NCBI GenBank assembly: GCA_029820945.1
Contig: JALGUJ010000023.1
Location: forward strand, 1 to 49,134
Direction: 5' to 3'
DNA from: Candidatus Zipacnadia bacterium
GTDB lineage: Bacteria; Armatimonadota; Zipacnadia; Zipacnadales; UBA5352
DNA length: 49,134 nt
In this document: positions 6,421-15,499 of the stretch, one piece after another
Position numbering within the stretch: position 1 is the first letter of the stretch
Layout of the letters: every line of letters begins with the position of its first letter
The notes under the pieces: model-generated
Told to the model about the DNA's origin: nothing
Seen by the model: the letters and a program-made list of their open reading frames with translations, nothing else
Database searches by the model: none
Position numbers and translations under genes: made by a program

Positions 6421-9400
6421 ATGACAGTGCGCCTGACATCAACGTTGGCTGCGATTGTGATACTGCCGACCTGCGTGATGGCACAGCCACTCGCCATATC
6501 CGACGGTGAGTTCTCGCTGTGCGACTACCACAATCAGCCCGAGCCGACGAACCTGATCCCGAACGCCGGCTTCGAGGACGGGGACGAGGGCTGGACGCTG
6601 GTGAGCACTGCCTCTATTGATGAGGAGATCGCCCACTCGGGCGCGCGCTCGGTGCGCTTGCACATCCCAGCCGGTGAGCCCGGGAAGTCGAACCTGGGCA
6701 TCACCGTCGAGGTGAAGCCCACGACGCGCTACCGCTGCGAGCTGTGGATCAGGCGCGAGAACGTGGGCGTGACAGGCACCTACGTCTCAGAGCGCGATGA
6801 CGAGGGCAACCTCACCGGCACGCGCACGCAGTACGGCCGCACGGTGCCGGACGTGGACGGCGTCTGGCACCACCAGGTGTGGGACCTGACCACCCAGCCT
6901 GAGACCACACGGCTGAACATCCGCGGCGACATCTACAACTCGACCGGCACCATCTGGCTCGACGACTTCGCGATCTTCGAGTTCAGCGAGGGGATATACC
7001 AGCCGGTGGAGATGACGAGCACCGCCGAGGGCGGGGCGGTGAAGCTCTCCGGCGCGCTCCCGGACGCGGACCTTGAGCTTGAGGCGACCGCCACTGATCT
7101 CGAGGGCGGCGGCGTGCGCATCGACGGTGTGGTGCGCGACACCACCGGCGGGGACCGCGCGGTGGGCGTCCGCTTCTCGCTGCCCATAGACGCCGAGGGT
7201 TGGACGTGGTGGCTGGACGCCGAGGAGCGGGAGCAGATCGGGGCGGGCGGGCTCTACCGCCACACCTACGACTGCAAGGCCGGCATCGGCGTCTGCTCGA
7301 TCTATCCCTGGGCGTGCATCAGCGGGCCGGAGAGGGCAGTAACCATGGCCCTGCCGCTCTCGCAGGGTCCGCGCTGCTTCGTCCTCCAGCACGACCAGCG
7401 CAAGCCGGCGCTGCAGGCCACGTTCTACTTCGGGCTCGCCGCGGACGCCGGTAACAACCCCTCGCGCGCGCCCTTCTCGCTGGTGATCTACGACCATGAC
7501 GCGCAGTGGGGCATGCGCTCGGCGATGGAGCGCTACTACGAGCTGTTCCCCGAGAGCTTCGAGGCCCGACCGACGCCCGAGCGCTATCTCAACTACGCGA
7601 ACCTCGAGCGGCTTGACCCGGAGACGCACGAGCTGATTGTGTCGCGCAGCGCGCGCCTGCCCGACGCAAGCGACTTTGGCGAGGGCTACCGCTTCATCGA
7701 CCACGTGCACGGCTGCTACGACTTCCGCATGGTGCCCTACGATGACCCGGAGCGGCCGTCTGACGAGATCGTGATGGGACTACTGCAGGAGATGGTCGAG
7801 GAGGAGCAGGAGAAGCCGCGCCACTACGTCCCCACGCGGGAGACGCTGAAGAAGCTCGTCTACGGCCCCGAGGGCCAGATACGCTACATCGGAGATACCC
7901 GCTACTGGCGGCCGCACGAGGGCTACAACCACAATGACTGGCCGGGCTGGGGGCTGAACTTCCACGTTAACGAGGATCCGGGCGTGTCCGACTTCCTTGC
8001 GGAGGAGACGCGGCGGCAGTTCGAGGAGTACGCCGCCGAGGGCGAGCACCTGCCCTTCGAGGCGACCGTCACCGCCGACGCCATCGAGGGCTACCATGCG
8101 CTCAGCCGCTACCCGAACTTCCGCCGCGAGCACTTCGCCACCACGCTGCTGCCCCTGACCTTCGGCAAGGAGTCGCTGCAGCCGTGCATCCCCAACGCCA
8201 TCTGGGACTTCCACCATAAGGCCTGGTGGCCGCTGACAGACGAGTACGAGGTTGCGGTCTACGGGAACGCCAACGGCTACGAGCAGTTCTTCGTGCTGCC
8301 CTACGTGGACGTGCCGATGGTTGAGTGGAGCTGGGACCGGAGCAACCGCGGGCGGTTCGAGCGCTATCTCCGCGCGACCGCTCACCACAAGATCTGGCGC
8401 TTCTGGCGCGTCTGCGCCGCCGGCGTCAGCCAGGGCGAGGATGACCCGGAGATCGTGCGCAAGCACTTCGAGCGCGGCCTCGCCTACGCCATCTACCCGG
8501 CGGTCTATCCGCTGCCCGAGACGGCCGGCCGCGATTACCGCTACCTCTACCGGCAATACGTCCCGGCCATCGAGCAGCTCCTGCACGCGGGATGGGAGCC
8601 GGTCCCGCACGCCCGCGCGAGTGAGGGCGTTATCGTCGAGCGCTTCGGCTCGTTCGCGGATGGCGAACTGCACCTGACGCTGCGGAACTACGACGATGAG
8701 GGCGTCAGCACGGCAGTCGCGCTCGACCGCGAGGCGCTGGGCATCCCCGCGGATGTCGAGCTCGTCGCGGTGGAACTGCTGTGCGGGCGGCCGGAGACGA
8801 TCGCCTTCAGCGGCGAGGGAACCGCCCCCGGCGCAGTGGCGGTCAGCGACTTCATCGAGGTCGACGCGGACGGCTCCGCCGCGTACTGGATCGGCACGCG
8901 CGCGCAGCTCTCCGATCGCGGCTTCCGTCTCGCGGGCCGAACGCTCGCGAAGATCGAGCGCATGTTCCTGACCGACCTGACCGAGGAGACGCGTGGGATG
9001 CTGGCGCACGCGAAGGCACTCGCGGAGCGCGGTCAGGCGGCCTCCGGCACGGAGGCCTGCCGCATGGCGATCGAGCTGGCGGATGCCGCCGACGCGCTGC
9101 AGGAGGCGATGGAGACCGATGCCCCGGTAGACCTCGCGAAGCTGGTGATGCGTATCCACGCGGAGCTTGCGTGCGTCGCGGCGGGAGAGATGGGCATCGA
9201 GCCCAGTGCCCCGCGCGTGGTGGAGGCTGCTCGCGGTGAGACGGCGGAGGTGCGCATTGACCTCTCGAAGTCGGATCCGGCGGTCTCGACTCGTCTGATG
9301 TCGCCGTGGCCAGAGTTCGCTAAGGCCCTGTCCCCGCCCCACGCCGTGACGGCGGACGCTCGAACGCTGGTGGCGGCAATCGACGTCTCCGCCGACCCGG

Positions 9401-10356
9401 AGCGGACACTGCTGCCCTTCGTCTCCGAAGTGAGGACTGACGACTGGATGTCAGCGGTGCTTTACGACGTCGTCCTCACGAAGCCCCTCGCGATCACGCC
9501 CGCGCCGACGCGCGTCTTCCGGGGCGATGAACGGCGCATTGATCTGAGCGTGACCGGGCAGTGGTCCGCGCAAGTCACCGTCGCGCTGAAGCCGCCCACG
9601 GGGGTTACCGCCGAGCCGGCGGAGTTCTCACTGCAGGTCGGCGCCGAGGCGGTGACGCACCCGGTGACGCTGCGGCTGGAGGAGACGGTGCGGCTTGGCT
9701 CGATGACGGTCGGCTGGGAGGCGACCAGCGAGGACGCGCGCTACAACGTGTCCGGCGAGTTCAAGTTGGGCGTCGCGGAGCCGGTGCCAACCATCACCAT
9801 CGGCGCGAGCGCGGAGCCGCCGGAGATCGATGGGGAGCTGGATGACGCGGCCTGGCAGGGCGACCCGAGCATCCCCGCGCTGAACCTGCTGGCGGGGGGC
9901 AAGCCGGCGACCGAGAACACGGCGGTCTGGGTGACGTACGACGACGAGGCGGTGTACATCGCTTTCCGCTGCGAGGAGTCGCAGATGAGCAAGCTGGTCG
10001 CCACGTACCAGGACCGGGGCGACCCCCTCTATCGCGACGATGACGTGGAAGTCTTCATCCTCACGCCCGGCGCGAAGCGGTCGCTCCAGCTCGCGGTGAA
10101 CCCGCTGGGCACCATCAGCGACAGCTTCGGCAATGACACTCCCTGGACGGCCGCGGCGCACCAGTACGACGACCGGTGGACGGTGGAGATCGCCATCCCC
10201 TGGGAGGTCGTGGGCGCCCGGGGGCGGCCCGAGGCCGGCACGTCGTGGGGCATGCAGTTCGGCCGCCAGCAGAAGGCGAAGGGCGAGACGACGGCCTGGA
10301 CGCCCGGCCGCGCGTTCAACGTGCCGGAGGGGTTCGGGCTGGTTGTGTTTGAGTGA
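6421..10356 (+). CDS. Secreted multidomain putative glycoside hydrolase with N-terminal CBM and C-terminal CBM9-like domain
   Basis: This 1311-residue protein is exported: a signal peptide ends at Ala21 (TCVMA before Q). Residues about 40-190 read as a CBM4/9/22-type jelly roll (NLIPNAGFEDGDEGWTL; later GTIWLDDFAIFEF). The central 230-830 region is rich in aromatic and acidic residues, consistent with a sugar-processing barrel, and includes ATVTADAIEGYHALSRY near residue 550. I do not recognise its family. From about 1122 to the end is a CBM9/DOMON-like domain (PEIDGELDDAAW, then TYDDEAVYIAFRC and DDDVEVFI). The start at 6421 has GGAGGGGGCG directly upstream; an ATG at 6394 is possible but would bury the signal peptide. 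Activity and substrate are inferred from context only. Confidence 0.85.
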   Translation: MTVRLTSTLAAIVILPTCVMAQPLAISDGEFSLCDYHNQPEPTNLIPNAGFEDGDEGWTLVSTASIDEEIAHSGARSVRLHIPAGEPGKSNLGITVEVKPTTRYRCELWIRRENVGVTGTYVSERDDEGNLTGTRTQYGRTVPDVDGVWHHQVWDLTTQPETTRLNIRGDIYNSTGTIWLDDFAIFEFSEGIYQPVEMTSTAEGGAVKLSGALPDADLELEATATDLEGGGVRIDGVVRDTTGGDRAVGVRFSLPIDAEGWTWWLDAEEREQIGAGGLYRHTYDCKAGIGVCSIYPWACISGPERAVTMALPLSQGPRCFVLQHDQRKPALQATFYFGLAADAGNNPSRAPFSLVIYDHDAQWGMRSAMERYYELFPESFEARPTPERYLNYANLERLDPETHELIVSRSARLPDASDFGEGYRFIDHVHGCYDFRMVPYDDPERPSDEIVMGLLQEMVEEEQEKPRHYVPTRETLKKLVYGPEGQIRYIGDTRYWRPHEGYNHNDWPGWGLNFHVNEDPGVSDFLAEETRRQFEEYAAEGEHLPFEATVTADAIEGYHALSRYPNFRREHFATTLLPLTFGKESLQPCIPNAIWDFHHKAWWPLTDEYEVAVYGNANGYEQFFVLPYVDVPMVEWSWDRSNRGRFERYLRATAHHKIWRFWRVCAAGVSQGEDDPEIVRKHFERGLAYAIYPAVYPLPETAGRDYRYLYRQYVPAIEQLLHAGWEPVPHARASEGVIVERFGSFADGELHLTLRNYDDEGVSTAVALDREALGIPADVELVAVELLCGRPETIAFSGEGTAPGAVAVSDFIEVDADGSAAYWIGTRAQLSDRGFRLAGRTLAKIERMFLTDLTEETRGMLAHAKALAERGQAASGTEACRMAIELADAADALQEAMETDAPVDLAKLVMRIHAELACVAAGEMGIEPSAPRVVEAARGETAEVRIDLSKSDPAVSTRLMSPWPEFAKALSPPHAVTADARTLVAAIDVSADPERTLLPFVSEVRTDDWMSAVLYDVVLTKPLAITPAPTRVFRGDERRIDLSVTGQWSAQVTVALKPPTGVTAEPAEFSLQVGAEAVTHPVTLRLEETVRLGSMTVGWEATSEDARYNVSGEFKLGVAEPVPTITIGASAEPPEIDGELDDAAWQGDPSIPALNLLAGGKPATENTAVWVTYDDEAVYIAFRCEESQMSKLVATYQDRGDPLYRDDDVEVFILTPGAKRSLQLAVNPLGTISDSFGNDTPWTAAAHQYDDRWTVEIAIPWEVVGARGRPEAGTSWGMQFGRQQKAKGETTAWTPGRAFNVPEGFGLVVFE

Positions 10357-10481
10357 GTCGTTCGGAGGGGCCGCTCGCCGGAGCGGCCCGCGGTTGCTGG
10401 AGCTGCGACGCGATTCCGTCGGACACACCGTTGGAGGCGGGCCGTCAGGAACGACGGGCCGGACGGGCGTCCGGCCCCTCC
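10354..10481. repeat. REP-like pair of inverted hairpins (element A)
   Basis: Two hairpins face each other. The left, 10368-10389, has 9-bp stem GGGCCGCTC/GAGCGGCCC and loop GCCG. The right, 10456-10477, has stem GGGCCGGAC/GTCCGGCCC and loop GGGC. Outer ends GGAGGGGCCG (10364-10373) and CGGCCCCTCC (10472-10481) are perfect inverted repeats. The element begins on the stop codon side of the upstream enzyme gene and ends 21 bases before the next start. The left 37 bases (10354-10390) recur at 13639-13675 with one difference. Confidence 0.85.
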
Positions 10482-10502
10482 ATGAACATCCGGAGGTCAA
10501 CC

Positions 10503-13500
10503 ATGGCGCGATCGTGGGTCGCGGTCATCGTGCTCCTCACCCTCGCCGCCTGCGCCTGGGCGCAGGATGTGATGGTGCCGATGGAGCCTGCGGCGTGGCA
10601 TCCCACGCCCGGCTGGACGCCGCTGACCGCCGCCGAGCAGCACTCGCACACCATGGAGGACGGCGTCGCGACCTTCCGCGCATCGGGCGGCGGCGCCACC
10701 ATGATCTGGCTGCAGTCGCTGGCCGACGGCCCGCTGACCGGCGTGCGCTACCTGTCGCTGCGCTACCGCGCAGAGGACATCGACCCGAACCTCCCCTCAT
10801 ACTTCCTGTGGGGCGATGCGGGTGATGAGAGCGGGATGCGGCGCGAGAACTTCCTCATCAACTGCGATGAGCTGATCGTGGACGGGCAGTGGCACGTGAA
10901 GACCGCCGGTGTGCAGCTTGGGAACCTCGCGCGGCTGGCCCTGCGCTTCGCCGCGGTCGAGGGCGCGGAGGGCACGCTGCAGATCGACTGGATGCGCCTG
11001 AGTGCCGAACTCCCGCGCTTCCCCATCGAGACGACGCTCCCGTGGCAGGCCGCCGAGGCCCCCGCGCAGCCCATCGAGTTGGATGGCGTCCGCAATCTCG
11101 GCCTCGCGGCCGTGCAGAAGGCCCTCGCGCTGGAGGACTGGTTCGACGCGGAGGCCGTTGAGGTGGCCGGAGCCCACTTCGCCGTGCCGAGCGATGGCGA
11201 GATCGCGCTGGCGACGAACAAGAAGGAAGACGAGGCGATCGAGGTCCCCGTCGGCCTATCCGCCTCCGAGGTCCACCTGCTGATGGGCGGCGACTTCGTG
11301 CCGAAGCTCCTGACCTACAAGCAGTACGAGAACGGTGACCGCATCTTCCGGCCCACGCAGTTCCTCATCACCCTGCACTACACCGACGGCAGCAGCTTCG
11401 AGCAGATCCCCTGGTGCATCGACCGCGAGGGCTACGGCATCTGGCGCGGCCTGCACGCCTACGCACTGTTGGCCGACCCGGAGAAGACCATCGAACGCAT
11501 GACGGTGTACGATGGCGACGAGCACAACAGCTATCTGCTGATCGCGGCGACCGCTTCGGATGAGAGGCTTCTCCCGGAGCTTCCAGGCGCCGCCCGCCTC
11601 GTGCCACCCGGCCAGACGCCCGTGCAGATCACGCCTTCCGTGAACCGCGACGGCGATGCGCTGACCGTCCGCTGCATCGGCGGCACGCTCACATTCGACC
11701 TCAGCCGCGGCGCAGCGCTCACCACCATCGTCAACCGCTCGTATGGCGATCGCCAGGTCCCGACCGCTCCACGTCCGCTCTTCCGCGTCACCGAGGAGTT
11801 CACGTCGTGGGACGCCGACCAGTTCGAGCTTCGCGCGGTCGAAGTCGAGGGGGATCGCGCCGTCCTGACCTTCACCAGCGACGAGGCCCGCGCCGAGGTC
11901 CAGGTCACCGTTCGGCCGCTGCCGGGCGCCGAGGTCGAGCTTGGGCTGCAGGTACGCAACCTGGCTGAGAAGGCCCGGCGGCTGCACATCGAGACTGCGC
12001 GCCTGGCCGTTACCGGAGACGACCTGTGGTACTTCTACCCGAGGCTCGGCGTCATCCACACGAACCTCGACCGCAACCTGCGCGAGGCCCAGGACGGCTA
12101 CTTCCCAACCCAGTTCATGGACGCCTATGACCGCGCTTCCGGCGGCGGCGTCTACCTGATGACCCGGGACAGGACGGGGGTCTACCGCCACTACGTGCTC
12201 TCGAAGAAGGGCGACGAGGTGCGCCAGTCGATCGAGTTCCGCGAGCAGAACTTCGACGCCGGCGAGGCGCGAGAGTTCCCGAGCGTCTACCTGGGCGTCC
12301 ACGCCGGCGACTGGCGGGCGCCGTGGCAGCGCTACCGCGAGTGGCTCACTACGTGGATGGAGCCGATGGTGCCGCGCCAGGACTGGTTCCGGCGGGTCTG
12401 GAACTTCCGCACCTCGTGGCTGAAGTACTTCAAGGGCGACACGTGGTACGATGCGGAAACCGAGACCTACCGCACCGAGGAGATGCTGGCGCGCGACAAC
12501 GAGCTCTTCGGTGCGGTGGACATGAACCACTTCTTCGACTGGCGCATCAGCGAAGAGTACGGCCGCTGGGGCGACTACGGCCACTACGAGGAGTTCGGCG
12601 GCCTCGACAAGTTCCGCGAGATGGTCGGCTACCAGCAGGAGCACGGCACGCGCGTCGGGCTCTACCTGGACGTGTACCTGTGCTCGAAGAAGTCACAGAT
12701 TGGCCAGGCGCACGGTGAGGAGTGGGCGATCCAGCGCCAGAACGGGACCTACCCAAGCGGCTACTCCACGCCCGAGGACCCGCTCTGGAACATGTGCCAG
12801 TGGCACCCGGGCTGGCAGGACTATCTCTCAACGCGCTGCGCGGAGCTCGCAAGCGAGACCGGCTGTGACGGTGTCTACCTCGACGAGGGCGGCACCGATC
12901 TGCGCAACTACTGGTGCTGGCGCGATGACCATCCGCACGAGGTCCCTGCCTGCGGCCCGAACGGCTTCCTGGAGCTGTGCCGCAAGACGAAGAGCAAGCT
13001 TCCCGATGGCGTGGTGCTCTACACCGAGCACGCGCCCGCCGACATCGTGATCCCGTACCTTGACGGGGCGTACATCACCGCGCTCGGGCGCTCGGACGCG
13101 GACATCACGCCCGGCTACGTGCATATCCACCGCTTCGCCTTCCCGGACTTCAAGCTGCTGCCCATCACCAGCGCGGGGAGCCTCTCGCACGGAATCTGGG
13201 ATGGCCTGCGCTACTCGATGTTCAACGGCGCGGCGGTCTACAGCCTCTCCTGGGGCCACGAGGATGAGGCCTTCGCGCTGATCCGCAAGATCAACTCAGT
13301 GCTGCGCAGCCACGAGGACGCGTTCCTGACGATGCGGCCGGAGATGCTGGTGCCCACGCTCGCGGAGGGAGTGCTGTGCAACCGCTTCCCCGGTGACGCA
13401 GAGACGATCTGGACGCTCTGGAACGGGCGCTTCCAGCAGTTCGAGGGTGAGGTCCTTCGGGTCCCGCACGTGGCGGGCGCGACCTACCGGGACCTGTGGC

Positions 13501-13598
13501 GCGATGGCGACCTGACCCCGCGCATCGAGGGCGGCCACGCGATCATCCAGCAGACCCTCGGCGCGCGCAACATCGGGGTCGTGGCGCAGGTGCGGTGA
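10503..13598 (+). CDS. Exported GH-like TIM-barrel protein (DUF6259-type suspected)
   Basis: This 1031-residue protein has a signal sequence at residues 1-20. It contains LAAC at 14-17, a good lipobox, so it may be a lipoprotein anchored at Cys17; ordinary cleavage after AWA is the alternative. An N-terminal beta domain (about 25-180) is followed by beta-rich domains. A barrel-like region from about 620 to 930 contains TRVGLYLDVYLCSKK, DGVYLDEGG near residue 790 and VVLYTEHAPAD near 840. The 'GVYLDEG' strand looks like a catalytic acid at a barrel edge, as in GH31/GH36-like and DUF6259 proteins. ATG 10503 is chosen because GGAGG lies 7 bases upstream. No substrate can be assigned. Confidence 0.82.
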   Translation: MARSWVAVIVLLTLAACAWAQDVMVPMEPAAWHPTPGWTPLTAAEQHSHTMEDGVATFRASGGGATMIWLQSLADGPLTGVRYLSLRYRAEDIDPNLPSYFLWGDAGDESGMRRENFLINCDELIVDGQWHVKTAGVQLGNLARLALRFAAVEGAEGTLQIDWMRLSAELPRFPIETTLPWQAAEAPAQPIELDGVRNLGLAAVQKALALEDWFDAEAVEVAGAHFAVPSDGEIALATNKKEDEAIEVPVGLSASEVHLLMGGDFVPKLLTYKQYENGDRIFRPTQFLITLHYTDGSSFEQIPWCIDREGYGIWRGLHAYALLADPEKTIERMTVYDGDEHNSYLLIAATASDERLLPELPGAARLVPPGQTPVQITPSVNRDGDALTVRCIGGTLTFDLSRGAALTTIVNRSYGDRQVPTAPRPLFRVTEEFTSWDADQFELRAVEVEGDRAVLTFTSDEARAEVQVTVRPLPGAEVELGLQVRNLAEKARRLHIETARLAVTGDDLWYFYPRLGVIHTNLDRNLREAQDGYFPTQFMDAYDRASGGGVYLMTRDRTGVYRHYVLSKKGDEVRQSIEFREQNFDAGEAREFPSVYLGVHAGDWRAPWQRYREWLTTWMEPMVPRQDWFRRVWNFRTSWLKYFKGDTWYDAETETYRTEEMLARDNELFGAVDMNHFFDWRISEEYGRWGDYGHYEEFGGLDKFREMVGYQQEHGTRVGLYLDVYLCSKKSQIGQAHGEEWAIQRQNGTYPSGYSTPEDPLWNMCQWHPGWQDYLSTRCAELASETGCDGVYLDEGGTDLRNYWCWRDDHPHEVPACGPNGFLELCRKTKSKLPDGVVLYTEHAPADIVIPYLDGAYITALGRSDADITPGYVHIHRFAFPDFKLLPITSAGSLSHGIWDGLRYSMFNGAAVYSLSWGHEDEAFALIRKINSVLRSHEDAFLTMRPEMLVPTLAEGVLCNRFPGDAETIWTLWNGRFQQFEGEVLRVPHVAGATYRDLWRDGDLTPRIEGGHAIIQQTLGARNIGVVAQVR

Positions 13599-13638
13599 CG
13601 TCGCCGTCCGCGGCATGGGCGCCTCGCCCGCGCGCCGT

Positions 13639-13792
13639 TGAGTCGTTCGGAGGGGCCGCTCGCCCGAGCGGCCCGGCGTTCTTGACGGCGCTCCGGCGAG
13701 GTCGCTCTCTGTCCGTGGCCGCAGGCTGTGAAGGCCATGGGTTGGCGCGAGGGCGGGCGCAACAACGGGCTCCTCAGGCGAGGGGCCCCTCC
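13639..13792. repeat. REP-like pair of inverted hairpins (element B)
   Basis: The left hairpin, 13653-13674, has stem GGGCCGCTC/GAGCGGCCC with loop GCCC. The right hairpin, 13767-13788, has stem GGGCTCCTC/GAGGGGCCC with loop AGGC and one G-U pair. The left unit repeats element A at 36 of 37 positions. The element fills the gap between two convergent genes (stops at 13598 and 13820). A bidirectional terminator role is possible, but there are no T-tracts. Confidence 0.8.
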
Positions 13793-13819
13793 ACGAATGG
13801 CCCCTCCAGAAGACGCCAT

Positions 13820-15301
13820 TCAGATCTCGACCGAGTAGATTGCCCCGTCCTCGACCTCGATGCGCAGGCTCACCACGTCATAGCGGTACTCCTCGCCGGT
13901 CCTGCCACCTTCCCAGGTGACGAGGTGCTCCGGCGAATCGCCGGCGACCGGCCGGCAGGAGTTGAGCTCGTAGCCCGGAAGCGGCCGGCCGTACGGGTCT
14001 CGCAGCTCGGCCTGCAGGCGCCCGCGCACATTAGCGTCCACCGTGATGCGCTCGGCGGTGTGATTGAGGCGGCTCAGCGTGAGCGCGCCGATCGCCCGGT
14101 CGGTGGTGCTGAGGCCGGCGAACCGGCCCTTCGGCGCCTCGGCGACGAAGGTCTCCTGACGCGCCTGCTGCACGCCCTCCGGGAGCTCGCGGTTGTGCCT
14201 GGAGTTGCCGCCGCGGTAGAGCAGCCGCCAGCGGTCGCCCATGTCGATCAGGCGGTTCGTGGCGTATACGGACATGTAGTCGATCTCGTCGATCTCGCCG
14301 CGCGGCACCCAGCCGCCGCGCAGCGGCCGCACCCACCCGTGCGTGTCGCGCGAGAAGCACAGCTCCAGGTCCATCGTCTGCTCCCAGCAGCGGTAGTGCC
14401 CCAGCATGCCCACGTGCCAGCCGCCCTCGTCGGGCTGGACGGCGAGGTAGTAGAACTCCTGGTGCAGCGGGTCGTGCTCGTCGGCGAGAATCACCATCTC
14501 GGGGTCTGACCAGGTCATGCCGTCGTCGCTCTCGCGGCGGTGGATGGTGCGCAGCACCCTGGGGGCGTTGTCGTGCGGCGTGTAGCGGTACGTCTCGGGG
14601 TCGCAGGGCATCAGCCACACAGAGTACATCTCGAACCGCTCCGCCTCCCCGTTGTAGTAGACGCAGGTGGCGTCATTCGAGCGCAGGCGCTTGGCCTCCA
14701 TCCAGTCCATGGTGCGCTTGTGCGCGAACCTGTCCTCGGGGCTGGCGTCGGTCAGCCCCACCACCCACGCGTTCTGGCCCAACTCGCAGTCCGACGGGTG
14801 CATCACCGCCGGCCGGTTGATGTCGGTGAGCGTCCAGTGGATGCCGTCGTCACTCTCGGCGCGGCAGTAGCGCGCGTAGCCCACGTCATGCGCGTGCCAC
14901 CACGACCACATCAGCCAGGAGCCGTCGGGCATCAGCACGACCTGGGGCTGAGTGAAGCTGCCGTCCTCCGGCGCGTTGTCGAAGATGATCCGATTCGTGT
15001 CCGAACCGTCGATCTCGAGCTGTCCCAGCAGCGGCTTGCTCCAGGTGACGCCGTCCGCGGACTCGGCCAGCGCGATGCCGAAGACCGTGGCGGGGGTGGG
15101 ACACCGGCCGGAGTAGTAGCAGCGCCAGCCCCCGCCGGGCAGCTCCACGACGCTGCCCGCGAAGACCGACGCCTGCTCGAGGTCCCACACGGGGCGGGGC
15201 CAGTCCACCAGCCCCAGCTTGGTGAGCGGCCCGTAGGCCAGGTGCAGCCCATGACATGCCTGAAGGTCTCGGTCATCGTAGAAGAACACGCGTCGCGACA
15301 T
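13820..15301 (-). CDS. Cytoplasmic five-bladed propeller protein (GH43/GH32/GH130-like)
   Basis: This 493-residue protein has no signal peptide. At least four repeats of the 'S.DGxxW' type mark propeller blades: ESADGVTWSKP, ESDDGIHWTLT, ESDDGMTWSDP and FSRDTHGWVRP. These are typical of GH32/43/62/68/117/130 and related sugar-binding propellers. Other features are ASVFAGSVVELPGGGWRCYY near the N-terminus and the Trp/His-rich WLMWSWWHAH. A C-terminal beta domain starts at about residue 400. The start at 15301 has GGGAGGAG 9 bases upstream; in-frame sequence further upstream overlaps the divergent URO-D-like gene and is not coding. Which residues act cannot be decided. It may be an intracellular glycosidase or phosphorylase acting on imported oligosaccharides. 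Confidence 0.85.
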   Translation of the reverse strand: MSRRVFFYDDRDLQACHGLHLAYGPLTKLGLVDWPRPVWDLEQASVFAGSVVELPGGGWRCYYSGRCPTPATVFGIALAESADGVTWSKPLLGQLEIDGSDTNRIIFDNAPEDGSFTQPQVVLMPDGSWLMWSWWHAHDVGYARYCRAESDDGIHWTLTDINRPAVMHPSDCELGQNAWVVGLTDASPEDRFAHKRTMDWMEAKRLRSNDATCVYYNGEAERFEMYSVWLMPCDPETYRYTPHDNAPRVLRTIHRRESDDGMTWSDPEMVILADEHDPLHQEFYYLAVQPDEGGWHVGMLGHYRCWEQTMDLELCFSRDTHGWVRPLRGGWVPRGEIDEIDYMSVYATNRLIDMGDRWRLLYRGGNSRHNRELPEGVQQARQETFVAEAPKGRFAGLSTTDRAIGALTLSRLNHTAERITVDANVRGRLQAELRDPYGRPLPGYELNSCRPVAGDSPEHLVTWEGGRTGEEYRYDVVSLRIEVEDGAIYSVEI

Positions 15302-15499
15302 GGCTGACAGCTCCTCCCGGCAGCCGTTCTTGGCCTGCGGGAAGAGGTTTCGGCGCGGGCGGCGAACTACCTTGGCGGGCGCCGGGCGCCATCCCAGCGA
15401 GCGCCCAGAACACGTGTGCGCGTAGATCGGGGTTCCAGCCCGAGCCGATGAACCGCCGCAGATCGGTGGCGTGACACAGCTCACGCCGGGAGTGGGCCG

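Noticed and set aside
6054..6509. Small open frames running through the 5958-6420 gap
   Set aside because: They cross the inverted repeats and lack start signals; repeat translation explains them.
10354..10481. Paired hairpins considered as intrinsic terminators
   Set aside because: No T-tract follows either stem and the units are mirrored and repeated, which fits an interspersed repeat better; termination is not excluded.
11256..12644. 462-codon minus-strand frame inside the GH-like barrel gene
   Set aside because: Antisense shadow with no motif.
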